Origin: Rhodospirillales bacterium
Lineage (GTDB): Bacteria > Pseudomonadota > Alphaproteobacteria > Rhodospirillales > JASLQF01
Direction of reading: 5' to 3'
Assembly: GCA_030744625.1 (NCBI GenBank)
Contig: JASLQF010000057.1
Coordinates: 47,726-111,725, forward strand
DNA length: 64,000 nucleotides
The translations under genes were made by a program, and so were the position numbers. The notes beneath the pieces are model-generated. The model ran no database searches. It was not told where the DNA came from and worked only from the letters and a program-made list of their open reading frames with translations. This document shows positions 55,107 to 62,968 of the stretch, piece after piece. The stretch's first letter is position 1. Every line of letters starts with the position of its first letter.

Positions 55107-56696
55107 TTATTCGACTGACTCGGGAGCCAGGGCGGCTTCCGGCGGTGGCGGAGAATGGTCGTCCTCGAGGCCGCGGAGCCAGAAGCGGAACGTCTGCACC
55201 TCCTCCTCCAGCTTCGCCGCGTCGGTGGGTGCCGCCCACAGGGTGCGGATGCGCTGGCGCGGCACCCGGCTCCGCAGGTAGGGGTCGCGCATCCCCTCCA
55301 GGCGCTCCTGGGTCCAACGCACGCCGAAACGCTGGTAGCAGCCGCCGTCCCGGCATCCGGTGATGACCACGCCATCGGCGGCGCCCCGGCTGAGCGCGTA
55401 GTCGATAAACGAGGGCGGCAGCATGCCGATGCAGGGCAGGCTCACGACCGCCACCCCACTTTGTTCCAGGTCCCCCACCCGGGCGCCGTGGTCGCAGCCG
55501 AACACCATGACCCGGCGCCCGCCGTCGGCGGGCTCCGAAGCAAGGGCACGCAAGCCCCTCTCGGTGAGATCGCGGACATGGCCGAGCGCAAAGTCGGGCA
55601 GGTCGATGGCCGTGACCAGTCCCCCGGCACGCTGGAAAGGCGTGGAAACCGGGCAGGCCCCGACACAAATGCCGCAGCGCGCGCAGGCGTCGGTATCCAC
55701 CACCGCTTCCTGCTCGAAGGGCAGGCTGTCGGAGCGAGCTTCCATGGTGATCGCCCCGAAAGGACAGTCGGCGAAGCAGCGCCTGCAGCCGTTGCACTTG
55801 TCGAGCGCCACGCGCGCCGCCTTGGACCGGCGCAACGGGGGCAGCCACGGCATGGCGGCGAGCAGCACCGAGACGCCGACGGCAAGCCCCCACAGCGTCC
55901 TTCCGCCCCAGGCGTCGAACAGGAGATAGAAGGGCAAATAGAACCAATCGAGGTTGAGGCTCGCCGGCACCACCGCCAGGTCGGCCGGCTCGTGGCTCAC
56001 CGCCGGCCACACCAACGACAGCGCCACCAGCATGACCAACGTGCCGGCGGCCAGCCCGCGCGGCGGGTTGATCTTGGGCTGGGTCACCCGCAATACATGG
56101 ATCCACATGGTGAATAGCAGGAACAGGGGCACGAAGATGTGAATGAAGACGAGAAGGCTGAAAAAACGGTCGGAGAGACTATCGGGGGTCAAAAAGTTGG
56201 TGGCCACGGGCTCGCCGAAGATGCCCAACCAGTCCAGCCATTCCATGGAAGCGATGGCGACGTACTGGGCGAGCTGGTCCCACACCAACCAGTAGCCGCT
56301 GATTCCCGACATGTAGAGGAACCAGATGGTCGGCACGCCGATTAACCAGGAGAACCAGCGTGCGCCGCGGTAGCGGTCGAGGACGAACTCGCGCCCCATG
56401 TGCAGGACCATCACGACCACCATGGCGTCCGACGAATAGCGGTGCAGGCTGCGCATGATGCCGCCCAGGTACCATTGCTCGCGGGTCATGTACTCGACGG
56501 AAGCAAAGGCGCCGGCGACGGTGGTCTCGAACAGGATGAAGACGTAAATGCCGCTGACCGCGCACACCCAAAACAGAAAGAACGCCAGGGTGCCGAGCTG
56601 GCGAATGGGATTCCAATGCGGCCCGAAGGCGCGGTCGAACACAGCCTCCACATGCAGCAGCAAAGTCCGGAGCGGGTGGCGGATGGTCTTCAGCAA
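55107..56696 (-). CDS. Cytochrome b-ferredoxin-MvhD fusion protein
   Basis: 529-residue protein made of a cytochrome b N-terminal-like membrane domain (about 1-285, with RSLHRYSSDAMVVVMVLHMGR and HIFVPLFLLFTMWIHVLR providing haem histidines), a two-cluster ferredoxin (CNGCRRCFADCPFGA and CARCGICVGACPVS) and a MvhD/HdrD-like iron-sulfur domain (VFGCDHGARV, VVSLPCIGMLPPSFIDYAL, GCRDGGCYQRFG). This order would pass electrons between the quinone pool and a soluble or cluster partner. Start is TTG 56696, supported by AAGGAA eight bases before it. Sits in the same minus-strand run as the oxidase and SCO. Confidence 0.87.
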   Translation of the reverse strand: MLKTIRHPLRTLLLHVEAVFDRAFGPHWNPIRQLGTLAFFLFWVCAVSGIYVFILFETTVAGAFASVEYMTREQWYLGGIMRSLHRYSSDAMVVVMVLHMGREFVLDRYRGARWFSWLIGVPTIWFLYMSGISGYWLVWDQLAQYVAIASMEWLDWLGIFGEPVATNFLTPDSLSDRFFSLLVFIHIFVPLFLLFTMWIHVLRVTQPKINPPRGLAAGTLVMLVALSLVWPAVSHEPADLAVVPASLNLDWFYLPFYLLFDAWGGRTLWGLAVGVSVLLAAMPWLPPLRRSKAARVALDKCNGCRRCFADCPFGAITMEARSDSLPFEQEAVVDTDACARCGICVGACPVSTPFQRAGGLVTAIDLPDFALGHVRDLTERGLRALASEPADGGRRVMVFGCDHGARVGDLEQSGVAVVSLPCIGMLPPSFIDYALSRGAADGVVITGCRDGGCYQRFGVRWTQERLEGMRDPYLRSRVPRQRIRTLWAAPTDAAKLEEEVQTFRFWLRGLEDDHSPPPPEAALAPESVE

Positions 56697-56801
56697 CGGG
56701 TGGATTCCTTGCCCGGGCGGCGTCCTGTCGGCATTCCCACGGGCGCTACGCCCACGCGCGTATCAAGCGCGGCCTGAAGAGAAGGGTCAAGGGAATATCG
56801 G

Positions 56802-57653
56802 CTAGGCCCGGCGCCGCCCGTGGCGCCACAGTTCCCTGCCGACGAAGCCGGCCATGCAGAGGATGATGACGGCACCGATCGCCAATCGGATGAACATGGA
56901 GTAGTCGAACCGGTAGCGCCCGGCGGCGGGGTCGTAGAGGGTACAGAAGAGACGCACCTTCTTGACCAGGTCGTCCAGGCTGGCAAAGGGCGCCGTGGTG
57001 CCGAGCACGAGTTCCTTGAGGGGCTCGACCAGGAGTGGCGCCCCGAACGTCTCGCCGTAGACCTGCCGATAGACCTTGCCTTCGCCGTCGATGATGGTGG
57101 TCTGCGAGATGTGGTCGAAGCCCTTTGGCGTGCGCCGAAACGTGAAACCGAGATCCGCCGCCACCCCCGCCACCTGTTGCCCGTCGCCGCTGAGGAAACG
57201 CCAACCGGGCACGCGGGCGTCGTGTTGGCGCGCGAAGGCGCGCATGCGCCGCGGCGTGTCGGCGACGACGTCGAAGCCGACGGTAACGACCCGGAAGGCA
57301 TCCTCGCCGAGCGCGTCCCACGCCGTCTCCACGGCATCGGCGAGATTTCTGGTGATCGTCGGACAGGCATGGGCGCAGGATGTGTAGATGAAGCTCACCA
57401 CCAAGGGCTTGCCGCGATAGTCGGAAATCCGCGCCGTCCGACCGTCGCCGTCGCGGAACGCGTAGCCGCCGGCCATGCGCCCAAGTGCCGCCTGGCTGAT
57501 ATCGAGGGCCTGGGCGCGGTCGAATTCGGCGGCAGCCTCCCCTTCGTGGGCGGGCGCCGGAGCGGCCGCGAGAAAGGTGGCCAGGGCCGCCGCCAGCGCA
57601 CCGACCAAGGCCGTGGCGCGATTATTGGTCATTGGGAGAGAAAGCCGCCTCAT
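56802..57653 (-). CDS. SCO1/SenC copper chaperone
   Basis: Periplasmic thioredoxin-fold copper protein. Signal helix (ALVGALAAALATFLAAAPAPA), copper-binding CxxxC (TSCAHACPT) and distal His (DHISQTTII) are all present. An extra C-terminal membrane helix (about residues 255-275, FIRLAIGAVIILCMAGFVG) is unusual for the family and would anchor the protein. Start ATG 57653 or 57632. It lies downstream of the haem-copper subunits and is expected to load their CuA or CuB site. Confidence 0.9.
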   Translation of the reverse strand: MRRLSLPMTNNRATALVGALAAALATFLAAAPAPAHEGEAAAEFDRAQALDISQAALGRMAGGYAFRDGDGRTARISDYRGKPLVVSFIYTSCAHACPTITRNLADAVETAWDALGEDAFRVVTVGFDVVADTPRRMRAFARQHDARVPGWRFLSGDGQQVAGVAADLGFTFRRTPKGFDHISQTTIIDGEGKVYRQVYGETFGAPLLVEPLKELVLGTTAPFASLDDLVKKVRLFCTLYDPAAGRYRFDYSMFIRLAIGAVIILCMAGFVGRELWRHGRRRA

Positions 57654-57721
57654 CCCCGTTTCACTCCGCCCGACAAAGAAACGGGACGGACGGCTGTTGC
57701 CGCCCGCCCCGCGTTTCATGC

Positions 57722-59416
57722 TCAGGAAAGTCCCCAGACGCTCGCCAAATACTTCCAGTTGACGAAGTAGTAAAGCACGAAAGCGGCCAGGAAAACCAAG
57801 GCCAGCACGAAGGTCCCCGGAACCGCCATGGTACCGGCGCCTCCGTAAGCACCCGCGGCGGCCGCCGGCTGCGGCTCCGGCGCGGCTTGCGGCGCCGGTG
57901 CCGCCTCCTTCTTTTTGCCCCACAGGATGGTGCCGACCATGTTGAGGATGAAGATAACGCCGCCCAGCGTGGCGATCAGGGCGGCGACGCCGTTGAGCCC
58001 CATCATCAGGAAGGCGGCGGCCGGAAAGTCGTGGGTGATCGCTGCGTCGGAAAACGCCATGTCCCAGTGCCGGCGCGGCACGCCGAGGGTCCCCGCCCCC
58101 ATCAGGAACAAGGAAACCAGTCCCATGCCGATGCCGAAGAGGTAGGGCTGCCACTTGGCCAGCCCCGGCAGGACCAGCTCGCGCTGCCACAACACCGGCA
58201 CCAGCCAGTAGGCTAGCGCCATGAAGGCCAGGGTCGTCCCCGTCACCACGGTGGCGTGGAAGTGTCCCGGCACGTAGGTGGTGTTGTGGGTGATCAGGTT
58301 GAGCTGCTCGGTACCCATCATGACGCCGGAGATGCCGCCCAGGAACCCGAACATAATTATGGAAAGGGCGAGGCCCGAGAAACTCGGGTTGCTCCAGGGC
58401 GCCTTTCGCAGCCACTCGTAGAGGCCCTTGGTGAGGCCTTTCTTGCGTTGCGCCGCCTCGATGGAGCCAGGCACGGTGAGGCCGTGAATCATGCTCGCCA
58501 GCACGGCCAGGTAAAGCGCGTAGCTGGTGTTGAAGATCTTGTATTCGGCGGCCAAGCCCGGCTCCACCAGAAGGTGGTGGGCGCTGGCCAGTTGCAGGAA
58601 AAGGATATAGAGCAGGAACGCCCCACGGCTGACCTTCTCCGACAGCGGCTTGGCCCCGAACAGAATGGCGGCAAGGGCGTACCACACGGCGATATGGGCA
58701 GCCACGTTGATTTGCTGGGACGAATGGCCCATGCCCCACCACACTACCTTGTACATGAGGGTGTCGATATTGCTGATATAGCCGAGCGACCAGAAAAGCG
58801 TCGGCACCAGGATGATGGCCCCGGCGGCGATGGTGAAGACCGCGATGATGGCCGCCGTCAGGGCGCCGAAGGTGACCAGCGGCACCGAGCCCTCGTAGGT
58901 TTTCTCCTGCTTGGCAATGACCAGGGTGCCGAAGAACACGAAACACGCGAAGAGCGCGCCGACGGCGAACAGAATGATTCCCAGATAGAAGTCGGGCGCC
59001 GCCTGCATGGGCACGTAGGAGGTGAACATGACGCTGGAATCGCCCCGTAGCACGGCGATGTTGGTCATCACCGCGCCGACCAGCATGAGCCAGTACGCGA
59101 GCCACGCCACCTTGGGCGCCGCCAGCCGCGAATTGAGCAGAATGGAACACGCGAAGTAGAGCACCGCGATCTCGAAGAAGATGATCCACACCAAGAGCAC
59201 GTCGAGCCCGTGCGCGGTGAGGGCCAGGTAGAACAAATCGGCGGGAAGAAGGTGCACCGCCGGCCAGCGGGTCAACGCCACCAGGAGCCCGAACAGGCCG
59301 CCGACCAGGAGAAAGACGACGGCGGTCACGGCATTCCATTTGATCAGCTTGTCGGCGGCCAGATGAATGCGGAACCCAGTGTCGGGACAGGTCCGGAATT
59401 GCGCGGTCGTAGCCAT
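57722..59416 (-). CDS. Haem-copper oxidase subunit I lacking active-site Tyr
   Basis: 564-residue B-family (ba3-like) haem-copper enzyme with about 13 helices. CuB ligands: His231 (WGMGHSSQQIN) and His280-His281 (SAHHLLVEPG); haem ligands in HNTTYVPGHFH. The residue four after His231, Tyr in canonical oxidases (HPEVY), is Gln235; the cbb3-type alternative, six before the His pair, is Leu274. All known O2-reducing members need this Tyr, so NO reduction is more likely. The gene order subunit II-subunit I-SenC resembles sNOR (norS-norY-senC) as I recall it. Start ATG 59416 with GAGGGAA upstream. Confidence 0.9.
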   Translation of the reverse strand: MATTAQFRTCPDTGFRIHLAADKLIKWNAVTAVVFLLVGGLFGLLVALTRWPAVHLLPADLFYLALTAHGLDVLLVWIIFFEIAVLYFACSILLNSRLAAPKVAWLAYWLMLVGAVMTNIAVLRGDSSVMFTSYVPMQAAPDFYLGIILFAVGALFACFVFFGTLVIAKQEKTYEGSVPLVTFGALTAAIIAVFTIAAGAIILVPTLFWSLGYISNIDTLMYKVVWWGMGHSSQQINVAAHIAVWYALAAILFGAKPLSEKVSRGAFLLYILFLQLASAHHLLVEPGLAAEYKIFNTSYALYLAVLASMIHGLTVPGSIEAAQRKKGLTKGLYEWLRKAPWSNPSFSGLALSIIMFGFLGGISGVMMGTEQLNLITHNTTYVPGHFHATVVTGTTLAFMALAYWLVPVLWQRELVLPGLAKWQPYLFGIGMGLVSLFLMGAGTLGVPRRHWDMAFSDAAITHDFPAAAFLMMGLNGVAALIATLGGVIFILNMVGTILWGKKKEAAPAPQAAPEPQPAAAAGAYGGAGTMAVPGTFVLALVFLAAFVLYYFVNWKYLASVWGLS

Positions 59417-59427
59417 GATGGGTTCCC

Positions 59428-59967
59428 TCACTCTTTGACGTAGATCTTGCCGACCATGGTGTGGTGGCCGATCCCGCAGAATTCGTTGCACACGACGCCG
59501 AACTCACCCGACGAATTGGGCGTGATCGTCAGGACCATCTCGTAATCGGGATGGACCTGGATGTTGATGTTTTCCGGCAACAGCGAGAAGCCGTGCTGCC
59601 AATCGAGCGACGACAGGTGGAGCCGGTAGCTCTCGCCCTTCTTGAGCTCGAGTACGGGCCACCACTCCCACAGCCTGGCCAGCATGTAGACGTCGCCGCC
59701 GGCCGGCGGGCGCACCACCGGGATACCGGTTTCGCCTTCCTCGCCGACCTTGAATTTTTCGGCGAACGCTTCCGTTCTCGCCGCGAACACATCCGGTTTG
59801 ATGCGGTAGGCCTCGGTGGAAAGGTTCTGGTCCCCGGTGAGGTGCCAGTAAGGCATCATGAAGAACATGATGAGTGCCCAGACCAGGGCAATGACGATCC
59901 AGATGATTTCCGATTTCTCAACCGGCTCGTTCCACCAGATGCGCTTTTGCGGAGGAAAAATTGACAT
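59428..59967 (-). CDS. CuA-containing oxidase subunit II
   Basis: Single-helix subunit of 179 residues with a periplasmic cupredoxin domain. CuA motif complete: CNEFCGIGHHTM (C-x3-C-x3-H-x2-M) and an upstream His in LDWQHGFSLLPE. It would take electrons from a soluble cytochrome or copper protein. Lies 11 bases upstream of subunit I. Confidence 0.93.
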   Translation of the reverse strand: MSIFPPQKRIWWNEPVEKSEIIWIVIALVWALIMFFMMPYWHLTGDQNLSTEAYRIKPDVFAARTEAFAEKFKVGEEGETGIPVVRPPAGGDVYMLARLWEWWPVLELKKGESYRLHLSSLDWQHGFSLLPENINIQVHPDYEMVLTITPNSSGEFGVVCNEFCGIGHHTMVGKIYVKE

Positions 59968-59980
59968 TCTTCGTCGCCCT

Positions 59981-60181
59981 CTAGTTGGCCAAGGGAATGC
60001 TGGTAATGTTGATCACGCCCCACAGGATGTAGAAGACCGTGGGCATCGTGACACCGATAAAAAGCAGCAGAAACGGGCTGTCGAGCACTTGCTGCATGAA
60101 GGGAATGGGCTCTTCGCCTTGCCCACCCGATCCCGCCGCGGGCCCGGTTGTTCCCGTGGCACCGGGTTCTTGTTCGGCCAT
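59981..60181 (-). CDS. Small single-helix subunit of the oxidase operon
   Basis: 66-residue protein, Gly/Glu-rich N-terminus then one helix (about 38-60, FLLLFIGVTMPTVFYILWGVI). Good AGGAGAG site. It is the first gene of the operon, 13 bases before subunit II. Small one-helix subunits are common in B-family oxidases (subunit IIa); this may be such a subunit. Confidence 0.8.
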   Translation of the reverse strand: MAEQEPGATGTTGPAAGSGGQGEEPIPFMQQVLDSPFLLLFIGVTMPTVFYILWGVINITSIPLAN

Positions 60182-60307
60182 GGCTCTCTCCTAATGATTA
60201 TGGATACCGGCGCGCGCAGCCGTGCATGGTGGGTGTGGACGCGGCCACTCCCTATCAGCCACGGAGCAGCCATTCCTTAATCAGCCACAGAATGGGGGCG
60301 CGTGCCC

Positions 60308-60321
60308 TTGACCCAGATCAA
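60308..60321. promoter_or_regulatory. FNR-type box upstream of the oxidase operon
   Basis: TTGAC-CCAG-ATCAA, one mismatch to TTGAT-N4-ATCAA, centred 133 bases upstream of the first oxidase-operon ATG. Confidence 0.6.
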
Positions 60322-60418
60322 ATAGCCCGAATTTTTTTGACGGATGGCGGGATGTGGAGCGTGCCGGCGGGCGACCACCGAAGCCTTGGGACACAAAAAT
60401 ACACAAAATCGCCAAAAC

Positions 60419-60432
60419 TTGACTTATGTCAA
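60419..60432. promoter_or_regulatory. FNR/FixK-type box before candidate small RNA
   Basis: TTGAC-TTAT-GTCAA, a perfect palindrome centred at 60425.5. A start at 60467 would put it at -41.5, the class II activation position; a weak -10 (TAACAAT, 60454-60460) fits. Could also act on the minus-strand oxidase operon. Confidence 0.65.
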
Positions 60433-60466
60433 CGCGGAGGCTGTCCGGAGTCCTAACAATGGCTCT

Positions 60467-60575
60467 CAGGATTCGGGCGCAACACCCGAACCTGGGGCCT
60501 TACAGGGCCCTCGTCTCCCCGACGTAAAGTCTCCCTGTCAACCTCGCGGGGCCCTTGGGCCCCGCGATTTTTTTT
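60467..60575 (+). ncRNA. Candidate FNR-activated small RNA
   Basis: Predicted transcript of about 110 nt, not a known family. Support: an FNR-type palindrome at the -41.5 position, a -10-like TAACAAT, a strong plus-oriented intrinsic terminator at 60545-60575, and no plus-strand gene to which that terminator could belong. Internal structure: a hairpin with CGTC stem (60512-60515/60521-60524) exposing loop TCCCC, and a second CU-rich stretch TCTCCCT (60530-60536). Such loops pair with Shine-Dalgarno sequences in many alphaproteobacterial small RNAs. Position and logic resemble FnrS of E. coli but no sequence match is claimed. Confidence 0.55.
60545..60575 (+). terminator. Intrinsic terminator, plus orientation
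   Basis: CGCGGGGCCC (60545-60554) pairs perfectly with GGGCCCCGCG (60557-60566), followed by A and eight T (60568-60575). The minus strand has no T-run after the hairpin, so it does not serve the FNR gene. Confidence 0.85.
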
Positions 60576-60615
60576 ATTTCTTGAAAGGTCGGGGCAAGCC
60601 GCGTGGCGCCCGGTG

Positions 60616-61347
60616 TCACAGGTAGTCTTCGTGCTCGAACTCGTCGAGAAGGCTGGCGATCCTGGGGACATGCACGGTACGCCCCGAGAAATGGGCGATG
60701 CCGTCGTCCTCGAACTGGCGGATGGTCCGCGACATGGTCTCGGGACGGATGCCGATCATGGCCGCCAGGTCCTGCCGGGACAGTGGAAGCTCCAGGGAAA
60801 TCGCGCCGTCCTCGACATCGGTGGCGTAGCGGTCCTTGAGAATCAGCAATAGGTGGGCGAAGCGGGCGCGCACGGTGAGGGTGACGCTTTCGAGGAACTT
60901 GTTCTCGGCCTCGCCCAGGTCCTTGACGGCGCGCCACAGGAAACGGTGGCCGAGCGACGGATTGTGGTCGAGCAGGGAGCGCACCGTGGCTTCACCGATC
61001 AAGCATACGGAGCCCTTCTTCAGCACCTCGGCGCTGACTTCATGGTCCTGCGCCATGAGCAGCGCCCGGTAGCCCAGCGTGTCCCCCGGATAGGCGAGGC
61101 CCAGAAGCACCGAGTTGCCGTCGGCGTCGATCTTGCGGATGCCGATCATTCCGCTCTCGATGCAGACAATGCCCCGGCAGGCGTCCCCCTGATGATAGAG
61201 CACCTCGCCAGGAAGGCATTGGCGGGACTTCTTGGCGTCGTTGATGCGCTTCAGATCGTCCTCGTTGAGGACGCACCATTCGGTGCGCTGCCGCGCCTGA
61301 CAGCTAAAACAGTCCGTGAGAATGGGGGGGCTGGAACGCCCTGCCAT
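60616..61347 (-). CDS. FNR/FixK-family transcription regulator
   Basis: CRP/FNR-superfamily regulator of 243 residues. Four cysteines suited to a [4Fe-4S] cluster: Cys13, Cys16, Cys25 (C-x2-C-x8-C) and one in KKGSVCLIGE, which matches the position of the fourth FNR ligand. The sensor beta-roll is followed by a recognition helix RPETMSRTIRQF, with the E-x2-S-R that reads TTGAT-type half-sites. ATG 61347 has GGGAGAC eight bases upstream; the longer frame to 61509 is rejected. Expected to respond to O2 loss or NO. Boxes in the flanking regions suggest that it controls the oxidase operon, itself, the small gene at 61557 and the candidate small RNA. Confidence 0.93.
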   Translation of the reverse strand: MAGRSSPPILTDCFSCQARQRTEWCVLNEDDLKRINDAKKSRQCLPGEVLYHQGDACRGIVCIESGMIGIRKIDADGNSVLLGLAYPGDTLGYRALLMAQDHEVSAEVLKKGSVCLIGEATVRSLLDHNPSLGHRFLWRAVKDLGEAENKFLESVTLTVRARFAHLLLILKDRYATDVEDGAISLELPLSRQDLAAMIGIRPETMSRTIRQFEDDGIAHFSGRTVHVPRIASLLDEFEHEDYL

Positions 61348-61495
61348 CAAACCGTCTCCCACACTATCGGGTGCGCAATTCCCCCCGCCGAAACCGCGGG
61401 GCAAGCGGCCCGAAAACGAAATATACCGGGTTGTCCGCCAAATACCAGTATCACTTCGCGCCCGCGGAAAAAATGGCAAACGCCATTCATGGCGC

Positions 61496-61509
61496 TTGAT
61501 TAATGTCAA
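61496..61509. promoter_or_regulatory. FNR-type box between fnr-like gene and small gene
   Basis: TTGAT-TAAT-GTCAA, a canonical FNR/FixK site centred at 61502.5, 54 bases before the plus-strand ATG at 61557 and 155 bases before the fnr-like ATG on the other strand. Suits autoregulation and activation of the divergent gene. Confidence 0.7.
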
Positions 61510-61556
61510 AGACTCCGGGACCGGGCGTTTGCTAACCAGTTGGGAGACGCGACTGA

Positions 61557-61826
61557 ATGCGCACTCTGAAAGTAGGGGGGAGAGAGGAGCGCGACCGTTG
61601 GGTTGCGCGAATACTTAAAAAAAGCATGATCGACACAATTGAAAATAGGCGTGCCGCCAAGAAGTTCATCGAGCGATTCGGCGAGGACGCGGCGCGAGAG
61701 GCCAAGATCCGAGCGGTCGAGCTGCGCGCCGCCGGAGACACCGAGGGCCACAAAAACTGGATGGCCATCCACGGCGAAATCGAGTCCCTTCTGAAGGAAA
61801 CGCCGGACGCCGCCACCAAGCAGTAA
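61557..61826 (+). CDS. Small uncharacterised protein, putative FNR target
   Basis: Hypothetical 89-residue (or 66-residue from ATG 61626) soluble, charged, helix-rich protein (RRAAKKFIERFGEDAAREAK, then GHKNWMAIHGEIESLLKE). No family recognised. The upstream ATG is favoured because GGAGAC lies 8 bases before it. An FNR-type box centred 54 bases before the ATG would place it at -41.5 of a start at about 61544. Confidence 0.65.
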   Translation: MRTLKVGGREERDRWVARILKKSMIDTIENRRAAKKFIERFGEDAAREAKIRAVELRAAGDTEGHKNWMAIHGEIESLLKETPDAATKQ

Positions 61827-61899
61827 AGGCTGCGGCGGCCCCTTCCCCATCTCTGGATCGGCCGGGAATCCCGGTGCCCGGCTGGCGCGGGTCGATCGC

Positions 61900-62910
61900 T
61901 CAACGCAGCAGGAAGCCACCGCCCAGCGCGTCACCGTCTTCCAGCGTGAAGCACGCCGTCCCCGTGTAGTAGGGGCGACCGGAGACCTCCACGGTCACCG
62001 CGTCGAACCTCCCCACTTTGCAGGCGCGTATCGCCCTACCCGTAAATACGTCGCCGGTAACGCTTTCGAAGCGGCGCGTCTGGCCGATCTCGATGAGGCC
62101 GCGTCTGAGTTGCAGCGCCATGCGCGCGGTAACGCCGGAGCCGGTGGCGCTGCGGTCGACCTGGGCGTCGGCGAACACGCAGACGTTGGCGCTCGGCGCG
62201 TCCGAATCGGCGTCCCGGCCATCGCTGAGGATGGTGCCGTACAGATAGGCGAGATCGTCGTCTTCGGGGTGGCTCAACGGCACCTGATCCTTGGCCGCCT
62301 CGGTGATCTCCGTGGCCGCATCGACCAAGTCGCGAACTGGCGATTCCCGGACATCGAGGCCGATGTGGGGCGCCGCCAGGAACGCGTAAAAAGCGCCGCC
62401 ATAGCCGATGTCGAGGGTGATCGGCCCCCAGGTGCGGGTATCGACCACCTTGTCCAGGGCGAAGGCGAAGGCGGGCACGCTCTCGAAGGCGACGGCGACG
62501 GCCTTGCCGTTCTCGATGGCGACGCGGGTCCGCACTAAACCGCACGGGCACTGGATATTGACCGGGACCTCGTTCCTCCCCCCCGCCTCGACGGCGCCGG
62601 TGTCCACCGCCCAACGGCCCAAGGCCAGGGTGGCGTGGCCGCACATGGTGCTGTAGCCCTCGTTGTGCATGAACAGGACCGCGATGTCGGCCTCCGGGTG
62701 GTCGGGCTCGACCGGGATGACGCCGTACATGTCGTGGTGGCCGCGCGGCTCGAACATGAGCATGCGGCGCAGATGGTCCAGGTTCTCGCGCACATAGCGC
62801 CGCTTGGCGAGGAGGGTATCGCCGGCGATCGGCGGATAGCCGGACGTGACGATGCGCACGGGCTCGCCGCCGGTGTGCATCTCGGTGGTCTCGATGACGA
62901 TGTCGCTCAT
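61900..62910 (-). CDS. trans-3-hydroxy-L-proline dehydratase-like protein
   Basis: Proline racemase superfamily, 336 residues. The first catalytic Cys is present (MCGHATLALGRW), while the second position, Cys in racemases/epimerases (DRSPCGTG), is Thr here (DRSATGSGVTAR). This Cys/Thr pair marks trans-3-hydroxy-L-proline dehydratase, which gives pyrroline-2-carboxylate. It lies 58 bases downstream of a DapA-family gene, with which it likely forms an operon. Confidence 0.9.
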   Translation of the reverse strand: MSDIVIETTEMHTGGEPVRIVTSGYPPIAGDTLLAKRRYVRENLDHLRRMLMFEPRGHHDMYGVIPVEPDHPEADIAVLFMHNEGYSTMCGHATLALGRWAVDTGAVEAGGRNEVPVNIQCPCGLVRTRVAIENGKAVAVAFESVPAFAFALDKVVDTRTWGPITLDIGYGGAFYAFLAAPHIGLDVRESPVRDLVDAATEITEAAKDQVPLSHPEDDDLAYLYGTILSDGRDADSDAPSANVCVFADAQVDRSATGSGVTARMALQLRRGLIEIGQTRRFESVTGDVFTGRAIRACKVGRFDAVTVEVSGRPYYTGTACFTLEDGDALGGGFLLR

Positions 62911-62968
62911 CGAAAGGAATATGGCGGGGACGCCGCGGTCCGGCGCCCCCGCCCGCTACCTGCCTGTC

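Larger units (their letters stand above)
60182..60615. other. Regulatory intergenic region of the oxidase operon
   Basis: 434 bases holding two FNR-type boxes, a candidate small RNA on the plus strand and a strong intrinsic terminator; no protein-coding gene was credible. Confidence 0.7.

Noticed and set aside
59436..59449. TTGAC-like motif at the end of subunit II
   Set aside because: Second half-site (ATCTT) does not match and the site is inside a coding region.
57654..59507. N-terminal extension of the SCO frame
   Set aside because: Continuous open frame but it only shadows oxidase subunit I; the signal peptide marks the true start near 57653.
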